Source: Tenacibaculum haliotis
GTDB taxonomy: Bacteria > Bacteroidota > Bacteroidia > Flavobacteriales > Flavobacteriaceae
Direction of reading: 5' to 3'
Length of the DNA stretch: 33,682 nucleotides
Assembly (NCBI RefSeq): GCF_025215075.1
Contig: NZ_JAOBTH010000015.1
Location: 122-33,803 of the forward strand
Made by a program: the position numbers and the translations under genes. Under the pieces are notes generated by a model, which had not been told where the DNA came from, searched no databases, and was given only the letters and a program-made list of their open reading frames with translations. Shown piece after piece: positions 24,406 to 33,682 of the stretch (its first letter is position 1; each line of letters opens with the position of its first letter).

Positions 24406-25374
24406 ATGGAAAAACCAATATCAAACTTTATAGAAAAATACTTTTTACACTTTAACGCAGCATCTTTAGTAGATGCTGCCAAAGGGTACGAAACACAATT
24501 AGAAAAAGGCTCTAAAATGTTAGTTTCTTTAGCGGGTGCAATGAGTACAGCTGAATTAGGCAAAATTTTTGCTGAAATGATTCGTCAAGATAAAGTACAT
24601 ATTATTTCATGTACCGGCGCGAACTTAGAAGAAGATGTGATGAATTTAGTAGCACATTCTCATTACAAGCGCATACCTAACTACCGCGATTTAACGCCAC
24701 AAGACGAGTGGAATTTATTAGAGAAAGGGTTAAACCGTGTTACGGATACATGCATTCCTGAAGAGGAAGCTTTTAGAAGAATTCAAGAGCATATTGTAAA
24801 AATATGGAAAGATGCAGAAGCAAAAGGCGAACGTTATTTACCACATGAATATATGTACAAATTATTATTATCTGGCGTTTTAGAAGAATATTACGAAATA
24901 GACATTAAAGATTCTTGGATGTATGCTGCAGCAGAAAAAAACTTACCAATTATTTGTCCTGGTTGGGAAGATTCTACCATGGGGAACATTTTTGCTTCTT
25001 ATGTTTTAAAAGGAGAGTTAAAAGCAAGTACAGTAAAATCGGGTATAGAATACATGACCTTTTTAGCAGACTGGTATACTGATAATTCTGAAAACGGAAT
25101 TGGATTTTTCCAAATAGGTGGTGGTATTGCAGGAGATTTCCCTATTTGTGTGGTGCCAATGCTTTATCAAGATATGGAAAAACCAGAAACGCCATTTTGG
25201 AGTTATTTCTGTCAGATTTCAGATTCTACAACAAGTTACGGTTCATATTCAGGTGCAGTACCAAACGAAAAAATTACTTGGGGTAAATTAGATATTGATA
25301 CGCCTAAATTCATTATAGAAAGTGATGCGACTATTGTTGCTCCGTTAATTTTCGCCTATCTATTAAAAATGTAA
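24406..25374 (+). CDS. Deoxyhypusine synthase-like protein (probable homospermidine/polyamine enzyme)
   Basis: The ATG at 24406 gives 322 residues; a longer frame to 24367 overlaps the RMD1 gene and is unlikely. The protein has the deoxyhypusine synthase fold: ISCTGANLEEDVMN (67-80), the Rossmann core with CPGWEDSTMGNIF, FFQIGGGIAGDF, and ITWGKLDID with the catalytic Lys at about 294. Eukaryotic and archaeal enzymes transfer the aminobutyl group of spermidine to eIF5A; bacteria have no eIF5A, so a bacterial member in an arginine decarboxylase/agmatinase operon more likely makes homospermidine or another polyamine by the same NAD-dependent chemistry. The exact product cannot be told. One base separates it from the RMD1 stop, and four bases from the next gene. 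Confidence 0.85.
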   Translation: MEKPISNFIEKYFLHFNAASLVDAAKGYETQLEKGSKMLVSLAGAMSTAELGKIFAEMIRQDKVHIISCTGANLEEDVMNLVAHSHYKRIPNYRDLTPQDEWNLLEKGLNRVTDTCIPEEEAFRRIQEHIVKIWKDAEAKGERYLPHEYMYKLLLSGVLEEYYEIDIKDSWMYAAAEKNLPIICPGWEDSTMGNIFASYVLKGELKASTVKSGIEYMTFLADWYTDNSENGIGFFQIGGGIAGDFPICVVPMLYQDMEKPETPFWSYFCQISDSTTSYGSYSGAVPNEKITWGKLDIDTPKFIIESDATIVAPLIFAYLLKM

Positions 25375-25378
25375 AAGA

Positions 25379-25633
25379 ATGAAAAGAGTTATTGTAAATT
25401 ACGAAAAGCTAACAGCTACTATTTTAGATTTGTTAATTAAAGAATATCCTAACGGATACGATCACAGTGATATAATTTCGTTTAAAAATGCTAAAAACGA
25501 AACCGTTAAAGCTGTAGAGGTTAAAACAGATGATACTTTATATTTGGTAAAAATAAGCTCTAAGCTAGAGCAAACAATGGAAGATTATGCTGATAATGAT
25601 GACTCTTTTGATGAAATTAATTTCGATGAATAA
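25379..25633 (+). CDS. Small acidic hypothetical protein at the end of the polyamine operon
   Basis: The 84-residue protein starts four bases after the deoxyhypusine synthase-like gene. I do not recognise a family. The N-terminal half (MKRVIVNYEKLTATILDLLI) looks like a folded alpha/beta unit and the C-terminal 20 residues are strongly acidic (YADNDDSFDEINFDE). No signal peptide or membrane segment is present. Similar small proteins occur in other flavobacteria as far as I recall. A 22-bp terminator follows, so it is probably the last gene of the operon. Confidence 0.75.
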   Translation: MKRVIVNYEKLTATILDLLIKEYPNGYDHSDIISFKNAKNETVKAVEVKTDDTLYLVKISSKLEQTMEDYADNDDSFDEINFDE

Positions 25634-25661
25634 TTTGATTAATACTTATTAAATATCTTTT

Positions 25662-25710
25662 TTACAATACTAAAAAAGCAACCGAATTGGTTGCTTTTTT
25701 AGTATTGTAA
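25662..25710. terminator. Perfect 22-bp bidirectional terminator
   Basis: Two 22-base arms (25662-25683 and 25689-25710) are perfectly complementary around a five-base loop GAATT. The core is AAAAAAGCAACC / GGTTGCTTTTTT. T runs lie in both directions, so it serves both the polyamine operon and the convergent adhesin operon. Confidence 0.93.
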
Positions 25711-25721
25711 ATTATATAAAA

Positions 25722-27764
25722 CTACATTTTTAAAATGATAAATTCAGACCTTCTATTTAGTTGATGTTCTGCAGAACTACATTTCACACCATTTAAACAC
25801 TTATTAAGTAACTGAGACTCTCCATATCCCTTAGCACTATCAATCCTACTTGATTCAATACCACTCTTAATTAAATATTCTTTTGTTGATTTAGCTCTTC
25901 TGTCTGACAAATTTAAGTTGTATGAGTCAGTGTTTCTAGAATCGGTATGCGACTCTACTTTTATCACCATTTTTGGATACTGCATCATTAAAACAACAAT
26001 TTTATTAAGTTCAATAGCTGCATCACCTCTAATAAATGATTTATCTAAATTAAAATAAATAATTCCTATTTTAATTTTTAACAATCCACCTTCTTCAACT
26101 ATAAGTTTATTTAATGTTTCTAAACCTAACGGAACAAAGGTTTCTCCGGTTTCCTCTCCTGTTAATAATTTTTTATCTTTTTGTTGATATCCTGTTTTTG
26201 AAGCTACAACCTTATACTTTGTTTCACAATCTAAGATCTTATTAAACACATAAGCTCCGTTTATATTAGTAATAGATGTCTCTAAAGTATCCTCTTTTTC
26301 ATTATACAATATCACTTTTACATTTGCAATGCGTTCTCCTGTAATGCTATTAGACACTATTCCTTTTACTAATTGATTACATTCTGGTTCTGATTTTATA
26401 GCTGTTCTAATAAATGAATAAATATCATCATCTCCTTTTCCTAACTTTCTGTTAGATGACACAAAACCTGTATTTTGATCTTCTTTAATAATAAAAGAAA
26501 AATCGTCTAACTCACTATTTAAAGGAGCTCCTAAGTTTAACGGATTTGTAAAATTATCATCTTTAATAGTACTCTGAAAAACATCTAAACCACCTAAACC
26601 TAAATGTCCGTCTGAAGCAAAGTATAATCTATTATCGGTTATATAAGGAAACATTTCACGACCTGCTGTATTTATCTTTTCGCCTAAGTTTCTAGGTCTA
26701 GAATAACCAATATATACCGAATCGCTTTCATTATTTACTTTACCTTCTAATATATCAACTACGAAAATATCTGTTGCACCTATAGAGCCGGGCATATCAG
26801 AAACAAAGTATAATAACTTCCCATCATTACTAACTGTTGGGTGACCTACCGAATATTTTTCACTATTAAAAGGTAACTCTTTTATATTATTCCATTCAAA
26901 AATGCTATCGTTGTCTTTTCTTATTAAATCTGCACTGTATAATTTTAAATGGTTTGTTCCTTCATCGTCTCTACCTAATTCACCATCATAATTATTTCTA
27001 GTAAAATAAACTCTTTTCTCATCAGGTGAAAAAGCTAATGTTGCTTCATGATATATCGTATTTAAATTTTCAGAAAAATCCCCCTCTTTTTTAACATCAG
27101 CACTTGTTTCATTTATTGTAGCCAAGTACATATTTAAAAAAGGTTGTTGATTCCACTGATAAATTCTGGTATGATAATTTGATGAATCTACAGCTGATGA
27201 ATAAATTAATTTATCTTTATAATACATTGGTCCAAAATCTGAATATTTTGTATTTGTAGATAGATTATTTAAAATAAACTGAGGTTCTATGTTTAATACA
27301 TCTTCTATCGTTTGATTTTCTTGATTGTATTTTTTTGATCTATCATCTGTTTTCTCTGTTTTCTTAGAGAACTTTTTCATCCAGTGTTTTGCTTCTTTAT
27401 ATTTACCAATACCTTCTAAACTATGCGCATATTTAAATAAATATTCTGAATTTATTTTTGATGAATAATTTGAGATTAGTTCTTTATAAATACGATTTGC
27501 ATTTTTCATATCTGTATTAAAAAAGTAAGAATCTCCTGCTTTTTTTAATACACTTAAATAATCTGCTCCTTTACTCTCTTTTTTGCTTAAACTTTTTAAT
27601 TCTTTTTCATAAAGTGTTGCAGCATCTTTATACCACATTCTTTTAAAGAGTTTATCTGCTTTTGGCGTTGAGCTTTTTATTTTTTGGTCGTACGTTTTAT
27701 TACTTTGTGCAAAAGATAAATTATTCACACACAAGACTAATAATATTATAATTACTTTTTTCAT
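25722..27764 (-). CDS. OmpA family protein with TPR-like, PD40 and carboxypeptidase-regulatory-like domains
   Basis: The 680-residue protein has a signal peptide (to about residue 20, LSFAQ), a TPR-like helical region (about 25-150), PD40 beta-propeller repeats (about 190-440, with GHPTVSNDGKLLYFVSD and REMFPYITDNRLYFASDG), a carboxypeptidase regulatory-like domain (about 465-540) and a C-terminal OmpA domain (about 560-680) that binds peptidoglycan (HTDSRNTDSYNLNLSDRRA). Proteins of this architecture stand next to sprF-like genes and are thought to link T9SS machinery or secreted adhesins to the cell wall. It starts 11 bases after the PorP/SprF gene in the same operon and is its last gene, with the perfect terminator downstream. 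Confidence 0.92.
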   Translation of the reverse strand: MKKVIIILLVLCVNNLSFAQSNKTYDQKIKSSTPKADKLFKRMWYKDAATLYEKELKSLSKKESKGADYLSVLKKAGDSYFFNTDMKNANRIYKELISNYSSKINSEYLFKYAHSLEGIGKYKEAKHWMKKFSKKTEKTDDRSKKYNQENQTIEDVLNIEPQFILNNLSTNTKYSDFGPMYYKDKLIYSSAVDSSNYHTRIYQWNQQPFLNMYLATINETSADVKKEGDFSENLNTIYHEATLAFSPDEKRVYFTRNNYDGELGRDDEGTNHLKLYSADLIRKDNDSIFEWNNIKELPFNSEKYSVGHPTVSNDGKLLYFVSDMPGSIGATDIFVVDILEGKVNNESDSVYIGYSRPRNLGEKINTAGREMFPYITDNRLYFASDGHLGLGGLDVFQSTIKDDNFTNPLNLGAPLNSELDDFSFIIKEDQNTGFVSSNRKLGKGDDDIYSFIRTAIKSEPECNQLVKGIVSNSITGERIANVKVILYNEKEDTLETSITNINGAYVFNKILDCETKYKVVASKTGYQQKDKKLLTGEETGETFVPLGLETLNKLIVEEGGLLKIKIGIIYFNLDKSFIRGDAAIELNKIVVLMMQYPKMVIKVESHTDSRNTDSYNLNLSDRRAKSTKEYLIKSGIESSRIDSAKGYGESQLLNKCLNGVKCSSAEHQLNRRSEFIILKM

Positions 27765-27775
27765 TTTTATAAAAT

Positions 27776-28699
27776 TTAAAAGAAACGAGGTGATTTTAAT
27801 TGTTTTTCTTTTGTTATTAATTCATAACGTAGCATTATTTCATGCGTACCCGAATTAAAGTCTCCTAATCTTGTTGTTGTTAAATCATAAGAGTATCCTA
27901 ATAATATTCTTGGACTTATTTGAAAACCTAACAATCCACTAACAGAATCATCCCAACGATAAGCTACTCCTAACCTTACGGTATCATCTATTAAAAAATT
28001 AGCAGATAAATCTACAATTGCAGGGGCTCCTGCTACAAACTTACCTAAAAAAGCAGGTTTAAACTTTACGCTTGAACTAAGGTCAAATACCTTACCTGCT
28101 ATTAAAAAATAATGCAATCGCTCTGCACTAACTTTATAATTATTACTACTAAAATCATCTCTATCAAAATGATTTTTAGTTAAAAAATTAGGAACTGATA
28201 ATCCGATATATGATTTTTCATTACGCCAGTAAACACCCGCTCCAATTGTTGGTAAAAACTTATTATTAATAGATACTACATCTGATTGATTTTGAAAGCC
28301 ATCAAATAAATCAACATTTAATAATCTAGCCCCCCCCTTCATTCCAAAAGAAAGTTGACTATCATTATTTAAACGTAAAGTATATGAAACACTTGCGTCT
28401 ATATACGTTTCTTTTGACGGACCCAAACGGTCATTTACAAACGATAACCCTACTCCTACATTTTTACCTACTGGAGACTCTATGCTTAACGATTGTGTTT
28501 GCGGAGCACCATCAATACCAACCCACTGCGTTCTATGCAGTGCTGTTACAGATAAATGCCCTCTAGAACCAGCATAAGCTGAATTTACAGTCATTGTATT
28601 AAACATATAGTTCGTATACTGAGGATCTTGTTGTGCACTACTACTTATGGTAGTAAAAATTAGAAACAAGATTATTGAAATTTTAAATTTTAAATTCAT
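27776..28699 (-). CDS. PorP/SprF family type IX secretion outer-membrane protein
   Basis: The 307-residue protein has a signal peptide (to about 23, ending SSSAQ) and the family hallmark QDPQYTNYMFNTMTVNSAYA (24-43), then a beta-barrel with GAGVYWRNEKSYIGLSVPN and a C-terminal GTHEIMLRYEL. SprF of Flavobacterium johnsoniae is needed to secrete and attach the SprB adhesin; type B C-terminal domains generally depend on such a partner. The gene follows the adhesin gene by 41 bases. It carries a run of eight G (eight C at 28330-28337 on the plus strand) encoding Gly-Gly-Ala in GMKGGARLL, unusual in this AT-rich setting. Confidence 0.93.
   Translation of the reverse strand: MNLKFKISIILFLIFTTISSSAQQDPQYTNYMFNTMTVNSAYAGSRGHLSVTALHRTQWVGIDGAPQTQSLSIESPVGKNVGVGLSFVNDRLGPSKETYIDASVSYTLRLNNDSQLSFGMKGGARLLNVDLFDGFQNQSDVVSINNKFLPTIGAGVYWRNEKSYIGLSVPNFLTKNHFDRDDFSSNNYKVSAERLHYFLIAGKVFDLSSSVKFKPAFLGKFVAGAPAIVDLSANFLIDDTVRLGVAYRWDDSVSGLLGFQISPRILLGYSYDLTTTRLGDFNSGTHEIMLRYELITKEKQLKSPRFF
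28330..28337 (-). repeat. G8 homopolymer tract inside the PorP/SprF gene
   Basis: Eight consecutive G on the coding strand (eight C on the plus strand) encode part of KGGAR. In a gene of otherwise low GC content such a tract can slip during replication and shift the frame, a common basis of phase variation. Confidence 0.6.
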
Positions 28700-28740
28700 T
28701 TTCGTTTTTTTTCTAAAAGATTTTTTTCTTATTCTAATTT

Positions 28741-31700
28741 TTATCTAACAATATATAACCAACCTACTTTCGATTTAGTTCCGTCTCCTAAATCTAACAC
28801 ATAATAATAAGTTCCTACTGGTAGTTGCTCATCTTTTGTAATAACAGCTCTTCCGTTTGAAGTACCATTAAATGTATTATCATATCCATCTTTAGAGTAT
28901 ACTATATTACCCCATCTATTATAAACCTCTAATCTATTATCTGGGTAATTCTGAATACAATCGATATAAAAAACATCATTTTCGTTATTTCCGTTAGGTG
29001 AAAATTTGTTATGAATAGTAAGACAAACAGGTGTTATTCCTATGCTTGAACTATCATTATTTGTATTAGAATCAATTTGATCTAAAGATTGTAATGATGC
29101 TGTATTTATATAATCATCAACATCTAAAACTCTTACTTCAATTTCTAACATTTGAACATCTCCTATATCTACAAGAGGTAAACTCCATACACTTAGGTTT
29201 TCATCATAAATACCTGAAGTTGCTATTGATGATATGTATTCATAACCTAGCGGTAATGCTTCTGAAATACTAACAGTTGTTGCAGTTATTGTTCCTTCAT
29301 TAGTTACCGTTATAGTAAATGTAATAATATCTCCTATCGATGGCTCTAATATATCTACTTGCTTAACAATTGCTATATCTGCTGTTGGCGTGTTAATAGA
29401 AGCATTAGAACTGTTATTACTAAGGTCTGGATCAAATTGATCACTCGCTATAATATTAACTGTATTTAAATATTCATCACCTTGTAATGTTGGGTTATTT
29501 ACTGTTGCTTCATAAGTAATTGTTAACCCTGTTAATGGCACATTTAAATTAGACCAACTTATAATATTTGCACTTAAAGTACCTCCATCACTTATATTAT
29601 TTATATTACTATAACCTGTAGGCATAATATCTTCTATAGCCACTCCTGTTGCTGCATCAGGTCCTAAATTATTTAATTGTAATGTAAATGTAACTACATC
29701 TCCTACGTTTGCATTTTCATTACTTACAGATTTAATTAATTCTAAATCTGAAATAGCTACTTGTACTACAAAATTAGCTTCATCATCATCAGCAATTCCA
29801 TCATTTAGATCATCAAATGAAACATCACTATTAACATCACTATCCGGATCTATTTGATCTGAAGCTGTTATTTCTGTAAAATTGATAAACTCATTTGCTG
29901 TACCTGTTGGCGAATTAACGATAACATCTATAAATAATGTTTGAGATCCGTTAGCTGAAACATTATCTACAGTCCACAATCCTGTTAATGGATCATAAAC
30001 TCCTGATGTTGCACTAAACTGTTGATACGTAAATCCAACTGGAAGCATATCTAACACTGCTACATTTGTTGCGTTATCTGGTCCTGCATTATTTACATTA
30101 ATTTGAAAACGTAATGCATCTCCTGGTTGCGCTGTTGTTATACCGCCTACTGTTGTTTTACTTATAGAAAGATCAGCAATTGCCTGAATTGGTGTTGTAT
30201 TTGCTTCTGCATAATCGTCTTCAGTAGTTACCCCATTTCCTGGTGTAGAATCACTATCTAAAATATTTGATCCTGTTATTTCAGCAGTATTTAAGTAAAC
30301 ACCTGTTGGTTTTACAGTTACATCTATTAATAATGTTTCTACTGCTCCGTTTGCTAAATTACCTATAGTCCACTCTCCTGTAATTTCATTATAGCTTCCT
30401 ACTGAAGAGCTAAATGTCTGAAAATCATAACCTGTAGGTAATAAATCTGTTACAATTACTCCACTTGCATCTTCTGGCCCGTCATTAGTTACAGTTAATT
30501 TAAATGTAATTTCATCACCTACCAACGGTGTTACATCACCATCAACAACTTCTTTTGTTAAAGATAAATCAGCTAAAGGTGTTATCGGTGTAACTATAGC
30601 GTTATCCATATCGTCTTCTGATAATATTCCGTTACCATGTATTGAATCCGAATCATTACCGTTCGAAGACATTATCTCTGCAATATTCGTATAGTTACCT
30701 GTTGATAAAACTATTGCTGTTACTGTTAAGGTTTGAGATGTATTATTTGGCATATCATCTAATCCATCCCATAACCCAGTTGTTGGGGTATAAAAACCTG
30801 ATGACACCGTATGACTTACATAACTATAACCTGAAGGTAATAAATCTAATACATCTACTCCTGTCGCTGTATTAGGTCCATCATTAGATACTATAATATC
30901 AAATGTAATTTCATCTCCTATGATTGGAGAATAATTACCATTTGTTACTACTTTAGTTAATGATAAATCAGAGTTTGATAATATTGGTGTTACTACTGTG
31001 TCATCCATATCGTCTTCTGATAATATTCCATTACCATGTACTGAATCGAAATCAAATTCATTTGCAAACATAACTTCTGCAATATTGTTATAATTCCCTA
31101 CTGATAATACTATTGCAGTTAATGTTAAAGTTTGAGATGTACCATTTGGCATATCATCTAGTCCGTCCCATACCCCTGATGTTGGTGTATAGAAACCTGA
31201 TGATACAGTATGATTTACATAACTATATCCTGAAGGTAATAAATCTAATACATTCACCCCTGTTGCCAAACTTGGTCCGTCATTAGTTACCACAATATCA
31301 AATGTAATCTCATTACCTATAATTGGTGTATAATTACCGTCTGTTACTACTTTAGTTAATGATAAATCTGCTTGTTTTACTACTGGTGTTACACTTGTTT
31401 CATCATCATCAGATATTCCATCTGCTAAATCATCTACTGTTGAATCACTCGTTACATCACTATCTGGATCATATTGATTACTTGCCGTTATAGATGCTGT
31501 ATTTGTATAACTTATTCCTGCTCCTGGTGCTAATACTGTAACGGTATAACTTACACTGATACTTCCATTATTTGATGGTACGCTTAAACTTGTCCAGTTT
31601 ATTGTAGTTCCTGTTGCAACTCCACTATTGTTTATCGTTCCAAGAGTATAACCGTTTGGTACAATATCCTGAAGGGATACTCCGGTTGCTGCATCTGGGC

Positions 31701-33682
31701 CTGCATTACTTACCGTTAAAGTAAAGGTTACTACATCGCCTACATTTGGTGACATATCACTTGATACTTTACTAATACTTAAATCTGATTGTTGAATCGT
31801 TACACCTACTGAACTCTCATCGTCATCTGCAATTCCATCACCATTATCATCTACTGTAGCATCACTTGTTACATCACTATCTGGATCAAACTGATCACTG
31901 GCTGTTATCTCTGCTGTATTTAAATACTCATTTGATGCTCCGGTTGGTGCATCTACTCTTGCATCAAAAGTTAAACTTACTGATCCTCCATTTGAAACCG
32001 TTAAACCTGACCAACTTACAGTGTCTGTTGTTGCTCCTAAACTTCCCGTTCCACTAATGCTCGCTATCGAACTATATCCTTCTGGCACAACATCTACAAC
32101 ACTTACGCCTGTGGCATCATTGTTTCCGCCATTGCTTACCAATAATGTAAAAGTTACTACATCGCCTACATTTGGATTTGTATTACTTACACTTTTTAAT
32201 AAACTTAAATCTGCAGTTTGTGGTGTAATGACTGAAGCTACTTCATCATCTTCACTCTGATCTCCATCATCATTATCTGGTGTACTATTTGGATCAAACT
32301 GATCACTTGCCGTAATCTCTGCGATATTAATATGGCTGATTCCTGATCCTGGCGCTAATACTCTTGCCGTATAGCTTAAATCTAACGTATTACTTCCTGC
32401 TGTTGCTGATACATTCAAGCCACTCCAACTTAATACATTTCCTGTTTGTGTAGCTGTTCCTGAACTTACAATTACTAAACCATTCGGAACTGTATCTACA
32501 ACACTTACTCCTGTGGCATCACTCGTTCCGTCGTTTGTAACTGTAACTGTATACGTAATAACATCGCCTACATTTGGATTCGATACACTTGATACTTTCG
32601 CTAATGATAAATCTGCTTGACTTGGGGTTGCCGTCTCACTATCTTGGTCATCTTCTGCTAAAACATCATTTCCTGGTGTACTGTTATCATCAAATTGATC
32701 ACTCGCAGTTACTTGAGCTACATTGGTATATTCTGCTGCAACTCCCGTTGGTGCATTTACTTTTACTTGATACGTAACACTTAATCCCGCTAAAGGAACC
32801 GTTAAGTTAGACCAGTTTATAGTCGTTGCTCCTGCATTGTAAACTCCTGAATTATCTATACTCCCTGATACTAAACCAAATCCTACTGGTAAAATATCTT
32901 CAATACTTACTCCTGTTGCTACATCTGGTCCTGCATTACTCAAGGCAACCGTAAAGGTTAAAATATCACCTACTTCTACATTCGATCCATTTACATCTAC
33001 AAAACTTTTTAATAAACTTAAGTTTGATTGTTGTGGTACTACCGTAAAATCGGTGTCATCATCTTCATTCGTGGTACTCTGAGGTACACTTGGATCACTA
33101 TTTGGATCAAATTGATCACTCGCTGTAATCTGTGCTACATTTTTATACTCATCTACAGTTCCTGTTGGTGCATTTACCGTTGCTTGATAGGTTAATGTTA
33201 ATAATCCGCTATTTGGTATTACTAAATTATTCCACGTTGCCGTGTTGCCTAAAGAGGTTCCCCCGTTATTAATTGTTCCTAATGTATAACCTGCTGGTAA
33301 AACATCAACTACACTTACGCCTGTGGCATCACTTGTTCCTGCATTACTTACTATCAATTCAAACGTTAAGACATCGCCTACATTTGGAGTAGCACTTCCG
33401 CTTGATAAACCTTTAGTAATACTTAAATCTGATTGCTCAACTACTGGCGTTACACTTGTTTCATCATCATCAGATATTCCATCTGCTAAATCATCTACTG
33501 TTGAATCACTCGTTACATCACTATCTGGATCATATTGATTACTTGCCGTTATAGATGCTGTATTTGTATAACTTATTCCTGCTCCTGGTGCTAATACTGT
33601 AACGGTATAACTTACACTGATACTTCCATTATTTGATGGTACGCTTAAACTTGTCCAGTTTATTGTAGTTCCTGTTGCAACT
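28741..33682 (-). CDS. SprB-like giant adhesin with DUF11 repeats and T9SS type B C-terminal domain, 5' end outside
   Basis: The reading frame is open from the window edge to a TAA at 28741-28743, so at least 1647 residues are visible and the N-terminus lies beyond the window. An internal Met codon at 33357 is not the real start. About eleven complete DUF11 (TIGR01451-like) modules of about 110-140 residues plus a partial one are present, each starting near ADLSLTK and NVGDVVTF and having [12 protein letters not shown] and LLPSGY. Most end in an acidic linker with repeated Asp (DPDSDVTSD). The final 90 residues form the gliding-motility-type (type B) C-terminal domain, with [26 protein letters not shown] and GTYYYVLDL. 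SprB-like adhesins move along the cell during gliding or bind surfaces. Expression is probably with the downstream PorP/SprF gene. Confidence 0.9.
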   Translation of the reverse strand, partial: VATGTTINWTSLSVPSNNGSISVSYTVTVLAPGAGISYTNTASITASNQYDPDSDVTSDSTVDDLADGISDDDETSVTPVVEQSDLSITKGLSSGSATPNVGDVLTFELIVSNAGTSDATGVSVVDVLPAGYTLGTINNGGTSLGNTATWNNLVIPNSGLLTLTYQATVNAPTGTVDEYKNVAQITASDQFDPNSDPSVPQSTTNEDDDTDFTVVPQQSNLSLLKSFVDVNGSNVEVGDILTFTVALSNAGPDVATGVSIEDILPVGFGLVSGSIDNSGVYNAGATTINWSNLTVPLAGLSVTYQVKVNAPTGVAAEYTNVAQVTASDQFDDNSTPGNDVLAEDDQDSETATPSQADLSLAKVSSVSNPNVGDVITYTVTVTNDGTSDATGVSVVDTVPNGLVIVSSGTATQTGNVLSWSGLNVSATAGSNTLDLSYTARVLAPGSGISHINIAEITASDQFDPNSTPDNDDGDQSEDDEVASVITPQTADLSLLKSVSNTNPNVGDVVTFTLLVSNGGNNDATGVSVVDVVPEGYSSIASISGTGSLGATTDTVSWSGLTVSNGGSVSLTFDARVDAPTGASNEYLNTAEITASDQFDPDSDVTSDATVDDNGDGIADDDESSVGVTIQQSDLSISKVSSDMSPNVGDVVTFTLTVSNAGPDAATGVSLQDIVPNGYTLGTINNSGVATGTTINWTSLSVPSNNGSISVSYTVTVLAPGAGISYTNTASITASNQYDPDSDVTSDSTVDDLADGISDDDETSVTPVVKQADLSLTKVVTDGNYTPIIGNEITFDIVVTNDGPSLATGVNVLDLLPSGYSYVNHTVSSGFYTPTSGVWDGLDDMPNGTSQTLTLTAIVLSVGNYNNIAEVMFANEFDFDSVHGNGILSEDDMDDTVVTPILSNSDLSLTKVVTNGNYSPIIGDEITFDIIVSNDGPNTATGVDVLDLLPSGYSYVSHTVSSGFYTPTTGLWDGLDDMPNNTSQTLTVTAIVLSTGNYTNIAEIMSSNGNDSDSIHGNGILSEDDMDNAIVTPITPLADLSLTKEVVDGDVTPLVGDEITFKLTVTNDGPEDASGVIVTDLLPTGYDFQTFSSSVGSYNEITGEWTIGNLANGAVETLLIDVTVKPTGVYLNTAEITGSNILDSDSTPGNGVTTEDDYAEANTTPIQAIADLSISKTTVGGITTAQPGDALRFQINVNNAGPDNATNVAVLDMLPVGFTYQQFSATSGVYDPLTGLWTVDNVSANGSQTLFIDVIVNSPTGTANEFINFTEITASDQIDPDSDVNSDVSFDDLNDGIADDDEANFVVQVAISDLELIKSVSNENANVGDVVTFTLQLNNLGPDAATGVAIEDIMPTGYSNINNISDGGTLSANIISWSNLNVPLTGLTITYEATVNNPTLQGDEYLNTVNIIASDQFDPDLSNNSSNASINTPTADIAIVKQVDILEPSIGDIITFTITVTNEGTITATTVSISEALPLGYEYISSIATSGIYDENLSVWSLPLVDIGDVQMLEIEVRVLDVDDYINTASLQSLDQIDSNTNNDSSSIGITPVCLTIHNKFSPNGNNENDVFYIDCIQNYPDNRLEVYNRWGNIVYSKDGYDNTFNGTSNGRAVITKDEQLPVGTYYYVLDLGDGTKSKVGWLYIVR
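31390..31621 (-). repeat. Copy A of an exact long direct repeat in the adhesin gene
   Basis: This 232-base segment is identical to 33451-33682; the offset is 2061 bases (687 codons, in frame). It covers the end of one DUF11 module and the acidic linker. The surrounding modules differ, so the identity points to recent duplication or gene conversion. Confidence 0.9.
33451..33682 (-). repeat. Copy B of the exact long direct repeat, cut by the window edge
   Basis: Identical to 31390-31621 up to the last base of the window, so the repeat may run further. One base differs just outside (33448 against 31387). Confidence 0.9.

Noticed and set aside
24406..25374. True deoxyhypusine synthase acting on eIF5A
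   Set aside because: Bacteria do not have eIF5A, and the operon context is polyamine synthesis.
33355..33357. Internal ATG as the start of the DUF11 adhesin
   Set aside because: The reading frame continues without a stop through further DUF11 sequence to the window end.
28741..33682. CRISPR-like array in the regular repeats
   Set aside because: The repeats are long, in frame, diverged and encode DUF11 protein modules; there are no short repeats with unique spacers and no cas genes.

Overview
The window is AT-rich and looks like a chromosomal segment of a marine-type flavobacterium (Bacteroidetes, family Flavobacteriaceae; Tenacibaculum or Polaribacter would fit, but genus is a guess). The evidence is type IX secretion (T9SS) sorting domains of both types, a PorP/SprF protein, a tmRNA tag reading GENNYALAA, a Bacteroidetes promoter of the TTTG-N17-TAnnTTTG form, poor Shine-Dalgarno sites, and a flavobacterial core gene set (Mpl, M28 peptidase, alpha-2-macroglobulin, CreD). 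I see no insertion sequence, CRISPR array, prophage or plasmid gene. Both window edges cut through large repeat-rich surface-protein genes.

Layout. (1) 1-2167: C-terminal part of a T9SS type A surface protein with a 104-residue repeat. (2) 2179-4599: a compact cassette directly behind it, made of a 58-residue secreted-looking peptide with a Pro/Gly tail, a PqqD-HPr kinase-like fusion, and a nucleotidyltransferase. This is the best candidate for an undescribed system: it looks like a peptide-modification (phosphorylation or nucleotidylylation) unit with its substrate. (3) 4580-18947: mostly envelope housekeeping: mpl (-), a 2046-residue alpha-2-macroglobulin, a small beta-barrel, a DUF4136 lipoprotein (-), an M28 peptidase lipoprotein (-), a transglutaminase-like protein, a DUF1801 protein (-), then a membrane protein/winged-helix regulator/CreD group carrying two copies of one palindromic operator, and DUF2809 and DUF3820 genes. 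(4) 18991-20835: a saccharopine/alanine dehydrogenase-like enzyme (-), a structured leader element with its own promoter, and tmRNA (ssrA). (5) 20901-25710: a polyamine operon: a roughly 340-base structured leader holding a 55-codon ORF, then arginine decarboxylase, agmatinase, an RMD1/DUF155 membrane protein, a deoxyhypusine synthase-like enzyme and a small acidic protein, closed by a perfect 22-bp terminator. (6) 25722-33682 (-): a SprB-like DUF11-repeat adhesin with a T9SS type B C-terminus, then PorP/SprF and an OmpA/TPR/PD40 protein.

How the genes relate. Arginine decarboxylase makes agmatine and agmatinase makes putrescine; the deoxyhypusine synthase-like protein probably acts on a polyamine (homospermidine-type chemistry), because bacteria lack eIF5A. 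The SprF-like protein probably serves export of the adjacent adhesin, and the OmpA protein probably anchors or coordinates it at the envelope. In the creD region, the 98-residue regulator is the likely ligand of the two matching palindromes in front of its operon and in front of creD.
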